Origin: Oscillospiraceae bacterium | Lineage (GTDB): Bacteria > Bacillota > Clostridia > Oscillospirales > Oscillospiraceae | DNA: 64,000 nucleotides | Direction of reading: 5' to 3' | Assembly (NCBI GenBank): GCA_017621795.1 | Contig: JAGASJ010000019.1 | Coordinates: 1-64,000, forward strand | Shown here: positions 42,742 through 51,744 of the stretch, in pieces | How the letters are laid out: each line of letters begins with the position of its first letter | Numbering within the stretch: the stretch's first letter is position 1 | Notes under the pieces: generated by a model | Database searches by the model: none | What the model was told of the DNA's origin: nothing | Seen by the model: only the letters and a program-made list of their open reading frames with translations | Program-made: the position numbers and the translations under genes

Positions 42742-42808
42742 GTAGGGAATGACCTATGTGTCATTCCCTAAGAAAATATACGACAAGGAACGGCACACAG
42801 GCCGTTCC
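42742..42808. repeat. Paired-palindrome repeat, copy 1
   Basis: Two palindromes: GGGAATGACC with GTCATTCCC (42744-42768) and GGAACGG with CCGTTCC (42787-42808), flanked by CCGGCTGTCTC at 42727. The same pair occurs in reverse order at 59427-59498, and a degenerate one at 54545-54615. Confidence 0.6.
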
Positions 42809-42849
42809 CTCCCCGCCCCTGAGGTGACCGCGGTCAATACGTAAAAAAT

Positions 42850-42890
42850 ACAACATCTGCGTAAATTGCGCAGATGTTGTACTTTTTATA
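42850..42890. terminator. Bidirectional terminator
   Basis: ACAACATCTGCG pairs with its complement across AATT; T-runs on both strands. It ends the lipoprotein gene on the minus strand. Confidence 0.8.
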
Positions 42891-42909
42891 TCTCGGTCTA
42901 CCGTTAAAA

Positions 42910-43254
42910 TCAATCGGTACGGGTTATTTTTTCGTAAACCGCTTTTGTCTGCTCCGCAAGATCAAAATACATCGTGTCGCTGCGGGATGAGATCCCGATG
43001 CACCAACTTTCAAATTCTGTCTTAAAAAGCTCCTGAAGTTCATCTTCGGTAAAAGTGGATTCCAGCCGTTCATTTATTTCTAAGCCGTTTTCGATAAATA
43101 CACTTAGTAACTGGTCACCCGGTAACGCGATCAGCTCTTCATGCGTGTAACGCTTGGGATCTGAAGACGATTTGTTAGCTTCCTCGGATGCAGCACAGCC
43201 CGCGATCAAAATGAGCATCGCCAAAACCACGATCATACAAATACTTTTCCGCAT
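42910..43254 (-). CDS. Small lipoprotein of unknown function
   Basis: 114 residues. Signal peptide with lipobox LIAGC (Cys at about 20) and a soluble acidic part (RYTHEELIALPGDQLL, TFTEDELQELF). GAAGGAG precedes ATG 43254; an upstream ATG at 43287 lacks one. Attached to the outer face of the membrane. Family not recognised. Confidence 0.7.
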   Translation of the reverse strand: MRKSICMIVVLAMLILIAGCAASEEANKSSSDPKRYTHEELIALPGDQLLSVFIENGLEINERLESTFTEDELQELFKTEFESWCIGISSRSDTMYFDLAEQTKAVYEKITRTD

Positions 43255-43782
43255 TCTATCAACTCCTTCTTCAATCGCCCCCTGCAAGACGCTTTACTAA
43301 GCGGCATTGCCGAAGACGGGTGCCTCTACGGTTTGAAATGGACGGTTTTGCCTTTGTGGGACAGCCCCAACAGTATTAGGGTATCACATTTGTGTAGGAC
43401 TTGTCAACTGTATTTTGGTCAAGTCTTCCAACTTTATAAGCATTATACAAATCTGTTTTATTTACTTTGTACAACATTCCGTCTTGTATTTTCCCGTTCT
43501 TTATGGTACTTTATAGTCAGAAAGGGTGATACCGATGTACACGTAAGTAAGACCTTCCGAATGCATCAAAAAACGGCTCGTCCAATGTGAGAATATATAA
43601 GGAAATAAAATCTGAAAAACATTCTACATTGAAATTACGCAAACGTATAAGACGAAGCAAACATTTAAATGCTGAATAAAATATAAAATAAATAATACCC
43701 AGCATTTGGACATACCGTTAGATGGCATCGAAGGTCTTTTAAGCGATAACCTCCCAAGGGAAATGTTCCGGCACGTAAAAGG

Positions 43783-43890
43783 ATGGCTCGCTTTTCGAGC
43801 ATAGAGGATGAAAAATTAGTTGTGTATCACGTTGCGGAGTGGATTTCGACAAAAGGTTATCGTTATATATTCTGTAGAAAGAGAGGTTAA
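43783..43890 (+). CDS. Doubtful 35-residue frame before a strong terminator
   Basis: ATG 43783 to TAA 43890 with AAAAGG next to the ATG; the peptide ends GYRYIFCRKRG. It could be a true peptide, part of a small RNA or a gene remnant. The terminator 30 bases later shows that something is transcribed here. Confidence 0.25.
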   Translation: MARFSSIEDEKLVVYHVAEWISTKGYRYIFCRKRG

Positions 43891-43919
43891 CCAAGGATGT
43901 TAGATACTAAGAGTGAACA

Positions 43920-44000
43920 GAAATGACCCTTGTCTACAAAAAAACGTTTTTTGAGTCAGACAAGAAGCGGTAGACAAGGGTCATTTCACTTTTTTTATTT
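43920..44000 (+). terminator. Very strong plus-strand terminator
   Basis: GAAATGACCCTTGTCTAC pairs perfectly (18 bases) with its complement at 43970-43987, followed by ACTTTTTTTATTT. The loop contains another small palindrome (AAAAAACGTTTTTT). Confidence 0.8.
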
Positions 44001-44068
44001 CTCCCCTGATGGGGGGTATTTTTTTGCCCTTTTGGTGGAAAAATATATCTCAAAAAGGGGGATTTTTT

Positions 44069-44503
44069 ATGATTGAACAGGACACCATTAAGCTGCTGCG
44101 GGAGTGTGACGCCGGTGTGAAGATGGGCATTTCCTCCATCGAGGACGTTTTGCCCCACACCAAAAGCAAGGCGCTTTATCATATTCTGAAGGACTGCAAA
44201 ACCCAGCACGACCAGCTTCACGAAAAAATTCAGTCCCGTCTTCAGCGCTTTGACGACGAAGGCAAAAACCCAAACATCATCGCCAAAAGTATGAGCACCA
44301 TGAAAACCACATTCAAATTGGGACTGAACGAAACCGATGCCACCATTGCCTCCCTGATAACCGACGGGTGCAATATGGGCGTCAAATCCTTAAACCGATA
44401 CCTGAATCAGTACGGCGCGGCAGAGGAATATACCAAAGACATTGCCAAGCGGCTGATCCACCTGGAAGAACAGCTTACCACAGACCTTCAAGGGTATCTA
44501 TAA
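44069..44503 (+). CDS. DUF2383-like four-helix protein
   Basis: 144 residues, helical throughout, with ECDAGVKMGISSIEDVL and the DQLHEKIQSRLQ pattern of DUF2383/ferritin-like bundles. Family role is uncertain; metal or stress-related use has been suggested for relatives. ATG 44069 has GGGGG upstream; a frame to 44009 lies in AT-rich leader sequence. Confidence 0.65.
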   Translation: MIEQDTIKLLRECDAGVKMGISSIEDVLPHTKSKALYHILKDCKTQHDQLHEKIQSRLQRFDDEGKNPNIIAKSMSTMKTTFKLGLNETDATIASLITDGCNMGVKSLNRYLNQYGAAEEYTKDIAKRLIHLEEQLTTDLQGYL

Positions 44504-44513
44504 TGATTTTGCA

Positions 44514-44542
44514 TTGACAGGGCCTTCTTTTCAGGCTATAAT
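44514..44542 (+). promoter_or_regulatory. Consensus promoter of the DUF1292 gene
   Basis: TTGACA (44514-44519), 17-base spacer, TATAAT (44537-44542); exact sigma-A consensus, so expression is probably constitutive and high. Confidence 0.9.
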
Positions 44543-44568
44543 CAAAGAAAAACATCAAGGAGGCCACT

Positions 44569-44859
44569 ATGGAAAACGAAGAACTGCTGCAGGAAGAGGA
44601 AGCTGCAACCCTGACCCTCACCGATGAAAACGGTGTGGATACGGATTTTGAGTATTTAGACTGTATTGAGTACGAAGGTAAGGAATACCTGGTCCTTCTG
44701 CCCCTGGATGACGAGGAGAACGGCATCGTCATTTTGGAGGTAGAGCCTGTAGACGAAGAGCTGGAAAACTATCTGTCGGTGGACGACACCGCTGTTTTGG
44801 ATGCTGTATACGGCATTTTCAAGGAGCGCTACAAGGACATCATCCAGTTTGAAAACTAA
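44569..44859 (+). CDS. DUF1292-family protein
   Basis: 96 residues matching DUF1292: TLTDENGVDTDFEYLDCIEYEGKEYLVLLP and EVEPVDEELENYLSVDD, ending VYGIFKERYKDIIQ. A small acidic protein common in Firmicutes; function unknown. AAGGAGG before the ATG. Confidence 0.85.
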   Translation: MENEELLQEEEAATLTLTDENGVDTDFEYLDCIEYEGKEYLVLLPLDDEENGIVILEVEPVDEELENYLSVDDTAVLDAVYGIFKERYKDIIQFEN

Positions 44860-44865
44860 ATGCAA

Positions 44866-44896
44866 AAGGGAGTGTTGCCGGTTGCAACACTCCCTT
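44866..44896 (+). terminator. Terminator of the DUF1292 gene
   Basis: AAGGGAGTGTTGC pairs with GCAACACTCCCTT around CGGTT, followed by a weak T-rich run. Confidence 0.7.
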
Positions 44897-44911
44897 AAAT
44901 TGTACTTTTTG

Positions 44912-44940
44912 TTGTCTTCTTTTTTGTTGTATGATACAAT
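44912..44940 (+). promoter_or_regulatory. Promoter of glpK
   Basis: TTGTCT (44912-44917), 17-base spacer, TACAAT (44935-44940), 19 bases before the ATG at 44959, with GGAGGTG in between. Confidence 0.75.
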
Positions 44941-44958
44941 GACCGTGGAGGTGCTGAT

Positions 44959-46449
44959 ATGGAAAAATATATAATGGCACTGGATGCCGGCACGACCAGC
45001 AACCGCTGTATCCTCTTTAACCAAAATGGGCAGATCGCAGGTCTTGCGCAAAAGGAGTTTACCCAGATCTTCCCCAAGCCCGGCTGGGTAGAGCATGATG
45101 CTGAGGAGCTGTTCTCCGTGCAGCTGGAGGTTGCTCGTCAGGCAATGCAAAACGCAGGCATTACCGCCAGTCAAATTGCCGCCATTGGCATTACCAACCA
45201 ACGGGAGACCACCGTGGTTTGGAACAGGCGCACCGGACGGCCCGTTTATAACGCCATCGTATGGCAATGCCGCCGCACTGCCGATTATTGCAACGATCTG
45301 ATCGCCCAGGGCTACACCGACAGCATCCGGCAAAAGACCGGTCTTGTAATTGATCCCTATTTCTCCGCCACCAAGATCCGCTGGATTTTGGAAAATGTTC
45401 CCTCCGCCCGGATGCAGGCTGAAAAAGGCGAGCTGCTGTTCGGTACGGTGGAAACCTGGCTGATGTGGAAGCTTTCAGGAGGCCGCATCCACGTCACCGA
45501 CTATTCCAACGCCTCCCGCACGATGCTTTTTAATATTCAGTCCCTTTCCTGGGATTCGGAAATTATGGCACTTATGGGGATCCCCGCCACGATGCTTCCC
45601 ACGCCACTGCCCTCCAGCCATCTTTACGGCTATACCGACCCTGCATTTTTCGGTGGTCCCGTGCCCATTACCGGCTGTGCCGGTGATCAGCAGGCCGCCC
45701 TGTTTGGGCAGACCTGCTTTCAGGCGGGAGACTGCAAGTGTACATACGGCACCGGCGCCTTTCTGCTGATGAATACCGGCCACACCCCCATCTACTCCCA
45801 AAACGGACTGGTGACCACCATCGCCTGGGGGCTGGACGGTCAGGTGACCTATGCTTTGGAGGGCTCTATTTTTATGGCGGGCGCGGCGATCCAGTGGCTG
45901 CGGGATGAATTGCGATTCCTGGAATCCTCTGCGGATTCCGAGTATATGGCAAACAAGGTTTCCGATACCAACGGCTGTTTTTTGGTACCTGCCTTTGCAG
46001 GCTTAGGCGCGCCCTACTGGGACCCGGAAACCCGCGGCACACTGGTAGGTCTGACCAGAGGCACCAACAAATATCACATTATCCGCGCCACTCTGGATTC
46101 CATCTCCTATCAGGTGCGGGATGTGCTGGAAGCTATGGAACAGGATGCAGGCAAGCCGCTGACCACTCTGCGCACCGACGGCGGCGCCAGCGCCAACAAT
46201 TACCTTCTGCAGGTGCAGGCAGACCTGTGCAACCGTACGGTTCTGCGTCCCAAGTGCGTGGAGACCACCGCAATGGGCGCCGCCTTTTTGGCCGGCCTGG
46301 CGGTAGGATACTGGAAAAACATCGAGGATGTGTGTAAGCATTGGGCCATTGATCGGGATTTTATCCCTGCAATGGATAGGCAGGAACGGGAAAACCGCAT
46401 TGCCCAGTGGAAAAAGGCTGTGCAGTGCGCCATCAGCTTCGGCAAATAA
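44959..46449 (+). CDS. glpK: Glycerol kinase
   Basis: FGGY-type kinase, 496 residues, makes glycerol 3-phosphate from glycerol and ATP. ATP site [21 protein letters not shown], catalytic Asp in [14 protein letters not shown] and the ATP-binding DGGASANN near the C terminus are present. It is a single-gene unit without a glycerol facilitator or glpD beside it. The active-site HPr-phosphorylation His region does not stand out. Confidence 0.96.
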   Translation: MEKYIMALDAGTTSNRCILFNQNGQIAGLAQKEFTQIFPKPGWVEHDAEELFSVQLEVARQAMQNAGITASQIAAIGITNQRETTVVWNRRTGRPVYNAIVWQCRRTADYCNDLIAQGYTDSIRQKTGLVIDPYFSATKIRWILENVPSARMQAEKGELLFGTVETWLMWKLSGGRIHVTDYSNASRTMLFNIQSLSWDSEIMALMGIPATMLPTPLPSSHLYGYTDPAFFGGPVPITGCAGDQQAALFGQTCFQAGDCKCTYGTGAFLLMNTGHTPIYSQNGLVTTIAWGLDGQVTYALEGSIFMAGAAIQWLRDELRFLESSADSEYMANKVSDTNGCFLVPAFAGLGAPYWDPETRGTLVGLTRGTNKYHIIRATLDSISYQVRDVLEAMEQDAGKPLTTLRTDGGASANNYLLQVQADLCNRTVLRPKCVETTAMGAAFLAGLAVGYWKNIEDVCKHWAIDRDFIPAMDRQERENRIAQWKKAVQCAISFGK

Positions 46450-46452
46450 AGA

Positions 46453-46479
46453 AACGGGACGGCATCACGCCGTCCCGTT
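46453..46479. terminator. Terminator between glpK and folA
   Basis: AACGGGACGGC and complement, loop ATCAC, followed by ATTGTTATGTTTTT; serves both converging genes. Confidence 0.75.
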
Positions 46480-46483
46480 ATTG

Positions 46484-46969
46484 TTATGTTTTTACCCTGG
46501 TATATAACCACATTTCGTAGGGGATGCCGTCTTCCTCTCCCTGCTCTAAAAGTGTGGATGCCTCCCAGTCGGGGTGTTCGTCCAAATTGGGGAAATAGGT
46601 GTCGCACGCCACGGTGCAGCCCAGCTTGGTAACATAGGCTTTATCACAATACGGGAGCATCGCCTCATAGATCCTGCCGCCGCCGATGACCATGGCACGG
46701 GGGGCATTTTCCCCGTACTGCGCCGCCTCCTCCACCGAACGGCATACCGTAAAGCCGGGCATCCCCGTTACGGTGCGGCTAATGACCACGTTTTCCCGGT
46801 TGGGAAGGGGCTTTTTACCGGGAAAATCATCCACGGTTTTTCGTCCCACGATCACCATTGCCCCGCGAGTCATCTCCCGAAAGAATTTGCGGTCTGCCTT
46901 CAGCGCCAGCGGCTGTGTGCCATCCTTGCCGATGCCCCAATCTGCATATACAGCAACAATTAGTTCCAT
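46484..46969 (-). CDS. folA: Dihydrofolate reductase
   Basis: 161 residues. NADPH/folate site: IVAVYADWGIGKDG, ATP-like IVGRKTVDDFPGKKPLPNR and IGGGRIYEAMLP. Reduces dihydrofolate to tetrahydrofolate, completing the thymidylate cycle with thyA, whose gene lies 8 bases upstream. Confidence 0.95.
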   Translation of the reverse strand: MELIVAVYADWGIGKDGTQPLALKADRKFFREMTRGAMVIVGRKTVDDFPGKKPLPNRENVVISRTVTGMPGFTVCRSVEEAAQYGENAPRAMVIGGGRIYEAMLPYCDKAYVTKLGCTVACDTYFPNLDEHPDWEASTLLEQGEEDGIPYEMWLYTRVKT

Positions 46970-46977
46970 ACTTTACC

Positions 46978-47808
46978 TCAAATCGCCATGGGAATTTCAA
47001 AATCAAAGGGGTGGAACTGGTAATCCTCCACCTTAAAGCTCTCCTTGGTGAAGCTGTAAAAATCCGTAACCGACGGATCCAGTGTCACCTTGGGGGCAGG
47101 ATACCCCTGCTTTTCCAGCATTGCCTTCACTGCGGGAATATGACGGTCATAAATATGGCAGTCGGCGATCACATGCACCAATTCTCCCGCCTGCAGACCG
47201 GCAACCTGAGCCATCATCATGGTCAGCATTGCATACTGGCATACATTCCAGTTGTTGGCAGTGAGCATATCCTGACTGCGCTGATTTAAAATGGCATTGA
47301 GGGTATTGCCGGTAACGTTAAAGGTCATAGAATAGGCGCAGGGATAGAGATTCATCTCATGCAGATCCTCAAAATTATAGATATTGGTGAGGATGCGGCG
47401 GGATGCAGGGTTGTTTTTCAGGTCGTAGATCACACGGTCTACCTGATCGAAAACACCCTCTTTATACTGATGCTTCAGCCCCAGCTGATAGCCGTAGGCC
47501 TTGCCGATGGTGCCGTCCTCCCCTGCCCATTCGTCCCATACGTGACTGCCCAAGTCCGCAATGCGGTTGGACTTCTTCTGCCAGATCCACAAAAGCTCAT
47601 CCAGTGCGGACTTCCAGTAGGTACGGCGCAGGGTCATCAGGGGGAATTCCTCCTGCAGATCATAGCGGTTGACCACGCCAAACTTTTTGACCGTATGGGC
47701 CGGTGTGCCGTCTGCCCAGCGGGGACGCACCTCCAGATCCGTATCATAAAAGCCATTTTCCAGGATATCCAGGCACGTGGCGCGGTAAATTTCGTCTGCT
47801 CTGCTCAT
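46978..47808 (-). CDS. thyA: Thymidylate synthase
   Basis: 276 residues. Makes dTMP from dUMP with methylene-tetrahydrofolate. Nucleophile Cys in LYPCAYSMTF, dUMP-binding LNAILNQRSQDM and the substrate motif HIYDRHIP are present. It and folA form a dTMP-synthesis operon. GGAGGAAT before the start. Confidence 0.95.
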   Translation of the reverse strand: MSRADEIYRATCLDILENGFYDTDLEVRPRWADGTPAHTVKKFGVVNRYDLQEEFPLMTLRRTYWKSALDELLWIWQKKSNRIADLGSHVWDEWAGEDGTIGKAYGYQLGLKHQYKEGVFDQVDRVIYDLKNNPASRRILTNIYNFEDLHEMNLYPCAYSMTFNVTGNTLNAILNQRSQDMLTANNWNVCQYAMLTMMMAQVAGLQAGELVHVIADCHIYDRHIPAVKAMLEKQGYPAPKVTLDPSVTDFYSFTKESFKVEDYQFHPFDFEIPMAI

Positions 47809-47870
47809 AGGAAATTCCTCCGTTTTCTATATGTGGTTCTATTATAGCACGTTTAGCAGAAGTTGCAAGA

Positions 47871-47907
47871 AAAAACACATCCACTGGAGACCAGTGGATG
47901 TGTTTTT
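47871..47907 (-). terminator. Terminator of the sugar-ABC ATPase gene
   Basis: ACACATCCACTGG and complement around a 3-base loop with T-run on the minus strand. Confidence 0.8.
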
Positions 47908-47915
47908 AGTTCTAA

Positions 47916-49127
47916 TTAAGCTTCCAGGTTGATGCCGGTTTCCTTGTTGAACAGGTGGCACACATTGCCGCCGAAGTCCAGTGTTACCTGAACACCGCTG
48001 GACAGTGCTGCAACCTCAGCGCCGGTCATATTCATGGTGTCGACAATGGCGATGGCTTCCTTACCACAGCAGTCAACGTGCAGGTGGATGGAGGAGCCCA
48101 TCAGCTCGTGCACATTGATGGTTGCGGAAACGCCCTTTTCGCCCAGCACGATGTGCTCGGGACGCAGACCCAACAGAACATCCTGCTCAGCCACATTGTT
48201 GGCAGTCAGTGCAGCCTGCTTGTCATCAGACAGGACCACAGTATAACCGCCCAGCTCAACAGCATACTTGCCGTCTGCCTTCTTCAGCTTTGCATCGAAG
48301 ATGTTCATCTGAGGAGAGCCGATGAAGCCTGCTACGAACAGGTTGTAGGGGTGATGGAACACTTCCTGAGGAGTGCCGATCTGCTGGATGTAGCCGTCCT
48401 TCATAATAACGATACGGTCACCCAAGGTCATAGCCTCGGTCTGATCGTGGGTAACATAGATAAAGGTTGTATTGATACGCTCACGCAGGCGAATGATCTC
48501 AGCACGCATCTGGTTACGCAGCTTGGCGTCCAGGTTGGAAAGAGGCTCGTCCATCAGCATAACCTGGGGGTCACGCACGATTGCACGACCGATGGCTACA
48601 CGCTGACGCTGACCGCCGGACAGTGCCTTGGGCTTACGGGCCAGCAGGGCGGTGATGTCCAGGATCTCGGCCGCTTCGCGGACCTTCTTGTCGATCTCTG
48701 CCTTGGGCATGTGGCGCAGCTTCAGAGCAAATGCCAGGTTGTCATACACGGACATGTGGGGGTACAGAGCGTAGTTCTGGAAGACCATTGCGATATCGCG
48801 GTCCTTGGGAGCTACGTCGTTTACCAGGCGGTCGCCGATGTACAGCTCGCCTTCGCTGATCTCTTCCAGGCCGGCAACCATACGCAGAGTGGTGGACTTA
48901 CCGCAGCCGGAAGGACCGACCAAAACGATAAATTCCTTGTCGGCGATCTCCAGATTGAACTGCTGGACGGCGACAACGCCTTCATCAGTGATCTGCAGAT
49001 TGACCTTCTTTTCCTCTACGGGTTCGCCGTTTCTTTTGGCCTTACGGGCCATCTTCTTTGCGGCCTTCTGGTCATCGCTGTTGTGGGGGTAGATCTTCTT
49101 GATGTTTCTCAGGGACAAACTTGCCAT
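47916..49127 (-). CDS. Sugar ABC transporter ATPase (MsmK/UgpC type)
   Basis: 403 residues: Walker A GPSGCGKST, signature LSGGQRQRVAIGRAIV, Walker B VMLMDEPLSNLD, and a C-terminal OB-type regulatory domain with GLRPEHI. Energises carbohydrate ABC transporters, often shared between several. Unusual: a Lys-rich insert of about 35 residues (KAAKKMARKAKRNGEPVEEKK) after MASLSLRNIKKIYP. The start at 49127 follows the conserved N terminus although no clear ribosome site precedes it. Stands alone, without permeases. Confidence 0.9.
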   Translation of the reverse strand: MASLSLRNIKKIYPHNSDDQKAAKKMARKAKRNGEPVEEKKVNLQITDEGVVAVQQFNLEIADKEFIVLVGPSGCGKSTTLRMVAGLEEISEGELYIGDRLVNDVAPKDRDIAMVFQNYALYPHMSVYDNLAFALKLRHMPKAEIDKKVREAAEILDITALLARKPKALSGGQRQRVAIGRAIVRDPQVMLMDEPLSNLDAKLRNQMRAEIIRLRERINTTFIYVTHDQTEAMTLGDRIVIMKDGYIQQIGTPQEVFHHPYNLFVAGFIGSPQMNIFDAKLKKADGKYAVELGGYTVVLSDDKQAALTANNVAEQDVLLGLRPEHIVLGEKGVSATINVHELMGSSIHLHVDCCGKEAIAIVDTMNMTGAEVAALSSGVQVTLDFGGNVCHLFNKETGINLEA

Positions 49128-49312
49128 AATACACGACTCTAAGTATACCGACTCCTCGCGTATACTCTTACGAGCACCGAGCAAAACAGTGATCGCTTTA
49201 CGACAGGTCTCCACACTGCCGCACCGTGAGTCTAACGGATGTTGTTTTTCCTCCTTTTTTTACCTTATGACGGCTATTTTGTGGAGTAGACGCCATAGGT
49301 TCGGATGCTATT
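49128..49312 (-). promoter_or_regulatory. Long leader of the sugar-ABC ATPase gene
   Basis: About 180 bases between the promoter and the start, with an AGTATAC/GTATACT hairpin (49142-49166) close to the start codon. The length and structure could allow translation control; no known riboswitch recognised. Confidence 0.4.
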
Positions 49313-49349
49313 ATTCTATCATAACTTGCACATCACTGCAATTGTGCAA
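49313..49349 (-). promoter_or_regulatory. Promoter with TTGCACA/TGTGCAA operator
   Basis: On the minus strand, TTGCAG (49336-49341), 17-base spacer, TAGAAT (49313-49318). An inverted repeat TTGCACA-N10-TGTGCAA (49326-49349) straddles the -35, a likely repressor site. Confidence 0.55.
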
Positions 49350-49422
49350 AATGACGGTTTTTATGCAGGTTTTTTAGCAATTATACCATCTCTTTGCCCC
49401 TTGCGTAGCTGCAAGGTTCTGA

Positions 49423-50445
49423 TCACTTCCCGGATTGCTCCAGCAGGTATAAATAGTAGTCGGTTTTCTTGTCTGCGATCTCCTTGGCAGATACACCGGG
49501 CTGGGGGAAGGTGTTTGCCTCCACCACATAGGTCTGCATCGTGTCGCAGTCGATGCCCACGTCAATACCAAAGTAATTGGCAACATCCGAATTTTTTTGC
49601 TCAATGACCGCCGGCACACCCAGTGCCAGCTCATAAAGCTCCCGTTCCAGCCGTTCTGCCTGCTCGGGACACAGCTTCTGCAGCACATCGGTCAGGTTGT
49701 CGCGGTAACCGCCACGGGACACGTTGGAGGTCACCTCATTAGACCCCACACGGGCATAGATTTTGATGATCTCCCAGGTGCCGAAACGCCCCTTGGCCGT
49801 CAGCAGACGAAAATCCATCGCCTTGCCTTCAAAACGGAAGTTTAGTCGGGGCTGGATAATGGGTATTTTCAGGTCTTCGTCTATGAGCTTCTGTACATAC
49901 TTTGCCCAGTAGTCCTCTGTAAGAGGCTGTGTGCTGTTGCCATCGCTGACCACAACACCGTCACCCACCATCTTGACAGAAAGAACGCCCCTGCCCTGTC
50001 TGCCGCCGGAGGGCTTGATGATGCAGTCCTGCAAGATCGCAACACTGCTTATCACCTGCTCGTATGTTTCAACAACGAAGGTCATAATGCCGTGGGCGCT
50101 GTATTTGCTGGCAAATAGGCACTCCGACAGGCCTTTTTTGGGGATGCCGCCTGTGCCCAAAACCCGGGTATTTTCCTGCAGCCACTCCACCTGCGGTGCG
50201 TAATAAAGCATCGCCTTGGAGTGCGTACCCACCGGCTGGCGGGGATCTACGATCGGGGGCACAGGGGTCACAATATCCACATACTGCGTGCCGTCCCACG
50301 TTTGCGCCTTCACGGTTGCTGTGTCAAAATCAATATCCGAAAAGGCAAATGTACACGCCTGAATACCCTTTTCATAGGCAGACTTCATCAGTGCATCGGC
50401 AAGCTCGTCGATATAATTGCGGGATGATACAATTCCTATATCCAT
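49423..50445 (-). CDS. ATP-grasp protein (YheC/YheD-like)
   Basis: 340 residues with an ATP-grasp fold: lysine in CIIKPSGGRQGRGVLSV and metal ligands in VVEANTFPQPG. Similar to YheC/YheD endospore-coat-associated proteins. Role could be ligation of a carboxylate to an amine; substrate unknown. Third gene of the pepF-apeB operon, 13 bases after apeB. ATG 50445 has GAGGA upstream. Confidence 0.7.
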   Translation of the reverse strand: MDIGIVSSRNYIDELADALMKSAYEKGIQACTFAFSDIDFDTATVKAQTWDGTQYVDIVTPVPPIVDPRQPVGTHSKAMLYYAPQVEWLQENTRVLGTGGIPKKGLSECLFASKYSAHGIMTFVVETYEQVISSVAILQDCIIKPSGGRQGRGVLSVKMVGDGVVVSDGNSTQPLTEDYWAKYVQKLIDEDLKIPIIQPRLNFRFEGKAMDFRLLTAKGRFGTWEIIKIYARVGSNEVTSNVSRGGYRDNLTDVLQKLCPEQAERLERELYELALGVPAVIEQKNSDVANYFGIDVGIDCDTMQTYVVEANTFPQPGVSAKEIADKKTDYYLYLLEQSGK

Positions 50446-50458
50446 TTTTATCCTCTTT

Positions 50459-51742
50459 TCACAGTAATTCCCACACACCATCCCCGGAAGAACGCAAAGC
50501 GGAGCTGTAGAACACGGTCATAGCCTTTACAAAGTCCAAGGTGTCCTGCACGCCGGCAGTCTCATAACAGGAGTGCATCGCCAGCTGGGGCAGGCCCAAA
50601 TCCAGGCTTCGCACAGATACGTGGTTCAGGGAGATATTGCCCAGGGTAGAGCCTCCGGGGATATCCGCACGGTTACAGTAGGTCTGCACCGGCACGTCCG
50701 CCTTTTGACAGATCTTGCGCCACAGCGCTGCCGATACGCCGTCAGTGGTATAGCGCTGGTTGGCATTGAACTTCAGTGCAACGCCCCCATTGACCACCGG
50801 CGCATTCTGACTGTCTGCAAATTCCGGATGGTTGGGATGCACCGCGTGGGCATTATCCGCAGAGACCAGCAGTGCATTGCTCAGCAGCTGCGCCATCGGC
50901 AGATCCAGCGCGGCGCAAATGCGCTCCAATACGGATTCCAGCAAATTGGAGTCTGCGCCCTGCAAGGAGGAAGATCCAACTTCCTCGCTGTCAAACACGC
51001 ACAAAACAGGAATTGCTTTCGATTCTGCGCTTGCGACAAAGCCCTCGGTGCAGCACCACACGCATTGCAGGTCATCCAGCGCGGCGGCGGAAATATACTC
51101 CTCATTGAGCCCCCATACGGTGGCCTTTTGCCGCACATAGAGGGTCAGATCGTGCCCTAAAACCTTGCCGCCTGCAGTCTCCTCCAACAGCTTCTCAAAC
51201 TGTTTCGCGCAGTCCTTGCCCCCCATCAGCGGGATGGTATCCACCGCGGGATTGTAGGTATAGCCGTCGTTAGCCTTGCGGTTCATGTGGATGGCCACAT
51301 TGGGGATCAGCAGAAGGTCCCGATCAATATCGATCAGGCGGCTTTCCACGCCCTGCTCTGTTTCTACCACCGCGCGACCTGCCACAGACAGGGGGCGGTC
51401 CAGCCAGGGAGCCATCAGCATTCCGCCGTACTTTTCCGTAGACAGGCGGGTATAGGTGCCGGAGAGCACACCGTTTTCCTTTACCTTAAAGGTGGGGCGG
51501 TCACAATGGGCGGCGCTGAGCATAAAGCCGGTGGGTACTTCGCCGGGAATGCGAAAAGCGATCAGTGCCGCGCCGCCACGGGTCATATAATACTTCCCGC
51601 CCTTTTGCAAATTCCACTTGTCGCCCTCGGACAGGGCGCAGTAGCCCTCCCCTTCCAGTCTTTTCTTTAATAGGTCCACTGCGTGAAATACGCTTTTTGA
51701 ACCGTCCAAAAAATCAATAAGAGCCTGTAGTTTCTGATTCAT
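50459..51742 (-). CDS. apeB: M18-family aminopeptidase
   Basis: 427 residues. Metal ligands in AAHCDRPTF (His-Asp), FDSEEVGSSS (Glu-Glu) and the C-terminal HSCYE (His). Removes N-terminal residues from peptides in the cytosol. Two bases after pepF, so the two peptidases are made together. Confidence 0.92.
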   Translation of the reverse strand: MNQKLQALIDFLDGSKSVFHAVDLLKKRLEGEGYCALSEGDKWNLQKGGKYYMTRGGAALIAFRIPGEVPTGFMLSAAHCDRPTFKVKENGVLSGTYTRLSTEKYGGMLMAPWLDRPLSVAGRAVVETEQGVESRLIDIDRDLLLIPNVAIHMNRKANDGYTYNPAVDTIPLMGGKDCAKQFEKLLEETAGGKVLGHDLTLYVRQKATVWGLNEEYISAAALDDLQCVWCCTEGFVASAESKAIPVLCVFDSEEVGSSSLQGADSNLLESVLERICAALDLPMAQLLSNALLVSADNAHAVHPNHPEFADSQNAPVVNGGVALKFNANQRYTTDGVSAALWRKICQKADVPVQTYCNRADIPGGSTLGNISLNHVSVRSLDLGLPQLAMHSCYETAGVQDTLDFVKAMTVFYSSALRSSGDGVWELL

Positions 51743-51744
51743 TT

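Larger units (their letters stand above)
43255..44068. other. Gene-poor stretch
   Basis: 814 bases between the lipoprotein and DUF2383-like genes. One 35-residue frame (43783-43890, MARFSSIEDEKL...) is seen, and a strong plus-strand terminator follows at 43920. The first 400 bases are AT-rich with no clear promoter or structure. Confidence 0.5.

Noticed and set aside
47955..49142. Long plus-strand frame opposite the sugar-ABC ATPase
   Set aside because: Antisense shadow; the minus-strand frame has every ABC motif.
49128..49312. Riboswitch in the leader of the sugar-ABC ATPase
   Set aside because: No conserved core of a known riboswitch or T-box is recognisable; only a short hairpin is seen.
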